Part shown: piece by piece, positions 41,504-44,274 of the stretch
Numbering within the stretch: the first letter of the stretch is position 1
How the letters are laid out: every line of letters begins with the position of its first letter
From: Spirochaetota bacterium
GTDB taxonomy: Bacteria; Spirochaetota; UBA4802; UBA5550
DNA: 44,274 bases
Assembly: GCA_016933025.1 (NCBI GenBank)
Contig: JAFGBT010000002.1
Span: 1 to 44,274, forward strand
Direction: 5' to 3'
Position numbers and translations under genes: made by a program
Notes under the pieces: generated by a model
The model's database searches: none
The model's input: the letters and a program-made list of their open reading frames with translations, nothing else
What the model was told of the DNA's origin: nothing

Positions 41504-41848
41504 ATGAAGACACTTAAAATAATAAATGGCGATCTGGCATATGAAAACGGATCTTTCGTTTATATAACCGGCGCGGAATGCTTGCGCCAACGCCTCGAAT
41601 TATCGCTACGACTCGATCAGGGATCGTGGTTCTTGAATCCCGATGCTGGGATCGATTGGTGGAGCATCTATGATTCAAAATATGTTTCCGATCGGTTGAT
41701 CCGTGCAGAAGTCGAGCGTGTGCTTCTCGCAGACGAAGAGGTAACTGCGATCACCGGTCTGAATATCGTTTACGACAAAGAAGACCGAAAAATTAACATC
41801 ACCTTTAGGGTCATGAGCGTTTACGGCGAAGTCACGGGGGAAATATGA
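41504..41848 (+). CDS. Baseplate wedge protein (gp25/W-like)
   Basis: The 114-residue protein matches the gp25-like wedge family: ECLRQRLELSLRLDQGSWFLNPDAGIDWW, then AEVERVLLADEEVTAITGLNI and a terminal beta strand. The ATG at 41504 follows the spike stop directly. It links sheath to baseplate wedge. Confidence 0.85.
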   Translation: MKTLKIINGDLAYENGSFVYITGAECLRQRLELSLRLDQGSWFLNPDAGIDWWSIYDSKYVSDRLIRAEVERVLLADEEVTAITGLNIVYDKEDRKINITFRVMSVYGEVTGEI

Positions 41849-43032
41849 TTTACGGAATTACGGAACAAGGATTTATACGAAAACCGTATTCAGTCATTTT
41901 GCAGGAACTGCAGGGCCAGGCCCGCCTAGGTGATTATTTTGGATCTGACGCAGATCTCTCTGATGCGAGTCCACTGGGCATCGATATCAAGCTTGAAGCC
42001 TGGGCAATCGATCGACAATGGGCCCTGGCCGAGGAAGTCTATTATTCGCTCTGGATCAGCACTTCAGAAGGAGTATCACTCGATCGAGCAGTAAAATTCG
42101 GGTTCGTGAGCCGGGATCCCTCACAATATGCGATCGTGATACTTCGATTCGAGGGTGAAGAAGGCTCGGCAATCGCGATCGGGAAACAGGCGGAAACCGC
42201 ACAGAACATTGTGTTCGAAACGATTGAGGAAAAAACGATAGATTCTTCATTATTCGCGGATGTATATGCGCAATGCATGCAGGTGGGAACGATAGGAAAT
42301 GTGCCGGCCAATTCCATAAATTCAATCAAGACTCCCATCCCGGGTGTAACATCGGTTAACAATACCGCAGCTGCATCCGGCGGCCGGCCGCAAGAATCCG
42401 ATCAGGAAGTGCGTTCGAAATATGAGGACCTGCCCGCATCGACTGGATCATCGATCGACGCGATCCGGGCCGCGGTGGCTGCGGTGCCAGGCATAACAAA
42501 CGTGCTCGCTCTGGAAAATACCGATAACGTCGATGATGAGAACGGGATCCCACCGCGGGCATTTGAAGTTATCGTTAATGGCGGACTTGATGAGGACATA
42601 GCAGACGCAATATTTCTGAAGAAATCGGCAGGTATCGAGAGCTATGGCACTGAAACAGTGGTAATTACTGATGTGCAGGGATTTTTTCACGATGTTCATT
42701 TTTCGCGTGCGATTTTGGTTGATGTGTATGTGATTTTTGAGATTGAAACGAACGATAACTGGTCATCGGCGAATATAACGACCATGAAACGAAACGCGGT
42801 CTCATACGTAGGCGGTATCGACGATCAATCTGCGGAGCATGCCGGGGTCGGCTGCGGAGGAACGGTATTCGCATGGAAGTTAATTGCCATACAATCTCTC
42901 ATAACCGGTATTGAAGATATTTCTGTGAAACTCGGGAAATCACCGAATCCAACAGAGAGCGAAAATCTCACATTTTTGGCACGAGAACTTCCACGCATCG
43001 AAATGACGAATATCGTGGTGAATATAATATGA
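41845..43032 (+). CDS. Baseplate J-like protein
   Basis: The 395-residue protein has the baseplate J signature (Mu gp47/P2 J): GITEQGFIRKPYSVILQELQ at the N-terminus, ASPLGIDIKLEAWAIDRQW, GTIGNVPANSINSIKTPIPGVTSVNN in the middle, and GGRPQESDQEVRSKYEDLP. It forms the wedge ring of the baseplate. The ATG overlaps the previous stop by four bases. Confidence 0.92.
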   Translation: MIYGITEQGFIRKPYSVILQELQGQARLGDYFGSDADLSDASPLGIDIKLEAWAIDRQWALAEEVYYSLWISTSEGVSLDRAVKFGFVSRDPSQYAIVILRFEGEEGSAIAIGKQAETAQNIVFETIEEKTIDSSLFADVYAQCMQVGTIGNVPANSINSIKTPIPGVTSVNNTAAASGGRPQESDQEVRSKYEDLPASTGSSIDAIRAAVAAVPGITNVLALENTDNVDDENGIPPRAFEVIVNGGLDEDIADAIFLKKSAGIESYGTETVVITDVQGFFHDVHFSRAILVDVYVIFEIETNDNWSSANITTMKRNAVSYVGGIDDQSAEHAGVGCGGTVFAWKLIAIQSLITGIEDISVKLGKSPNPTESENLTFLARELPRIEMTNIVVNII

Positions 43033-43604
43033 GCAACATTGATTTTATCAAATTAAAACCCGATTCAATTCTGGATATCAAGACAGGCTCCAACAATGAA
43101 AAGCTCTGGAAACTATTTGCGAATCAAATGGATGAGATCGATCGGGTCTTCGAAGATATGCGACTCGTTCGTGATTTTCTTTCTCAATCAGGAGTTATTC
43201 TCGATCTCATCGGCGAGATAGTTCACGAAAAAAGAAATGGGAAGGATGATCCGGCATATAGGATTTATCTCGCGATCGCGATCAAGAAAATGCTCTCCAA
43301 CGGCTCGATCGATATTTTAAACGATATCGTATTGTCAATCCTTGAGGATGATTTTATCGGGATACGTGAACTCTATCCATCCCAGATAAACCAACCTTGG
43401 GGTGAGGATCTTGAATATCAATTATGGCTAGACGGCACCTGGTATTTGGATGGCCGATATATGCTTGCGGGAAATGTTTTCCAACCGGCCTTTTTTGAGA
43501 TCAGGCTAAATGAATCTACCCCCGAGAACCTGAAATCATATATATCAAATATTATCGCTCATACAAAGGGTGGTGGAATAGCCTACCAAATAAAAGAGGT
43601 TTAA
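43029..43604 (+). CDS. Tail protein, DUF2612-like (Mu gp48/P2 I position)
   Basis: The 191-residue protein shows the DUF2612-type outline: a helical N-terminus, QSGVILDLIGEIVHEKRNGKDDPAYRIYLAIAIKKMLSNGS, then a beta-rich end. It probably bridges the baseplate and the tail fibre encoded next. The start overlaps the J-like stop. Confidence 0.8.
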   Translation: MSNIDFIKLKPDSILDIKTGSNNEKLWKLFANQMDEIDRVFEDMRLVRDFLSQSGVILDLIGEIVHEKRNGKDDPAYRIYLAIAIKKMLSNGSIDILNDIVLSILEDDFIGIRELYPSQINQPWGEDLEYQLWLDGTWYLDGRYMLAGNVFQPAFFEIRLNESTPENLKSYISNIIAHTKGGGIAYQIKEV

Positions 43605-43605
43605 T

Positions 43606-44274
43606 ATGCCATTTAACAGGGAAAAAACAAGGCAATGGAAAGATGGAAACACTCCCGAAACAGGAACACCGGCGTTGGGAAGTAATTTTGATGATGAATA
43701 TAATCAATTATATGAGAACTGTATTTTTCTTAAAGAGTTAACAGAAACTCTATTAAGCACTGATCAGACATTGGAATACCCTGGAAGCTATAAGGCATCG
43801 GGTATAATCAATATATCACTTCCCAGTTCTCCATCTGAAGGGCAACGGATTGAAATCTTCACTGAGGACCGTATCAAAATACTTCAGTCCGATGCAGAGC
43901 AGGCGATTAGTTATTTCAATAAGTTCTGGACCACTAAAGGTTCAAGCGGGCATCTCGTTATGCCCCCTATGTCGCGACTATTGATGACGTATAAAGGGAT
44001 TGGGTATAGCCGGATTGAACCTGGGGTAAAACTCTCTGATCCGTCAACGCTACCGGCTGGTAGTGGACGGACCGCAACCTATTCCCCCTGTGGAACATAC
44101 CTTGCCGAGTCTCATGATGATTCGCCGTACATCACTATCTATAAGCGCAGTGGTGATACGTTTACCAAGCTTCCAGACCCGAGCACTTTACCAGCGGGGA
44201 ATGGTAATGGTGTCGCCTTCTCGCCTGATGGAAAGTATCTTGCGGTTGCACATGTATCATCGCCGTACATCACC
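43606..44274 (+). CDS. Tail fibre with beta-propeller repeats (3' end off window)
   Basis: An open frame starts at the ATG at 43606 (AGAGGT upstream) and runs off the right edge after 223 codons. Residues about 1-145 are the head-proximal part (NREKTRQWKDGNTPETGTPALG). From about residue 145 a 46-residue repeat begins: DPSTLPAG, then SPxGxYLA, SPYITIYKRSGDTFTK. One full unit and most of a second are visible, the start of a WD40/lactonase-like propeller. Such domains act as receptor-binding heads in some phages. Repeat number cannot be seen. Confidence 0.85.
   Translation, partial: MPFNREKTRQWKDGNTPETGTPALGSNFDDEYNQLYENCIFLKELTETLLSTDQTLEYPGSYKASGIINISLPSSPSEGQRIEIFTEDRIKILQSDAEQAISYFNKFWTTKGSSGHLVMPPMSRLLMTYKGIGYSRIEPGVKLSDPSTLPAGSGRTATYSPCGTYLAESHDDSPYITIYKRSGDTFTKLPDPSTLPAGNGNGVAFSPDGKYLAVAHVSSPYIT

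Noticed and set aside
1..44274. tRNA, rRNA, riboswitch or retron-type RNA genes
   Set aside because: No cloverleaf, rRNA or known riboswitch pattern was recognised by eye; a covariance-model scan would be needed to exclude small RNAs.

Overview
The window joins a piece of bacterial chromosome (about 1-8160) to most of a Mu-like transposable prophage (about 8161 to the right edge, where it is still inside a tail-fibre gene). The host is a Gram-negative type: it encodes a predicted lipoprotein with SpvB/TcdB/RHS architecture and an outer-membrane beta-barrel protein, and its intergenic gaps carry dispersed GC-rich palindromic repeats. A spirochaete-like or deltaproteobacterial-like environmental genome is possible, but this rests on general impression and no marker gene settles it. 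I saw no rRNA, tRNA or CRISPR array.

Host part. Positions 1-6567 (minus) are one open frame of 2189 codons that runs off the left edge: lipoprotein signal, SpvB-like N-terminus, a stretch of FG-GAP/VCBS repeats, then RHS/YD repeats. Two copies of a palindromic repeat lie in-frame inside it. Next come a repeat-filled gap, a beta-barrel protein (6795-7610), a cluster of C/G-rich palindromes and a DUF559 endonuclease-like gene (7760-8113).

Phage early module (minus strand, 17488 down to 8333). A sigma70-type promoter at 17593-17621 reads leftward through a small HTH protein, small unknown genes, an M23 peptidase, a ParB-like protein, a winged-helix protein, a coiled-coil protein, the DDE transposase (MuA-like), the MuB-like ATPase, Gam, GemA, an astacin-type metalloprotease lipoprotein and an Acb2/Tad1-family cyclic-nucleotide sponge. 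It ends at an intrinsic terminator at 8257-8285. A lone plus-strand gene (16386-16829) sits inside this block.

Control and cargo (plus strand, 17650-22812). An XRE-type repressor diverges from the early promoter across a region with two 18-bp operator-like repeats and a 41-bp dyad. It is followed by a membrane protein with an Ig-like and coiled-coil region, and a restriction-modification cassette: C5 cytosine methyltransferase, Vsr endonuclease and a GHKL-ATPase/PD-(D/E)XK protein.

Late module (plus strand, 22872 to the end). Small membrane proteins and an excisionase-like HTH come first. Packaging and head genes follow: small and large terminase, DUF1073-type portal, a MuF head protein fused to a C-terminal HEYGH zincin domain, a protease with a nested scaffold, decoration protein, capsid and connectors. 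The contractile tail follows: terminator, DUF3383 sheath, DUF3277 tube, two overlapping assembly-chaperone frames, a short tape measure, baseplate plug, hub, spike, gp25-like wedge, baseplate J, DUF2612-like protein, and a fibre with beta-propeller repeats cut by the window edge.

The layout differs from Mu: the repressor is central, transposition genes run left and virion genes run right. The genes most worth following up are the MuF-zincin fusion and its small partner, the Acb2 plus astacin pair at the left end, the ParB/winged-helix/coiled-coil set coupled to the transposase, and the restriction cassette.
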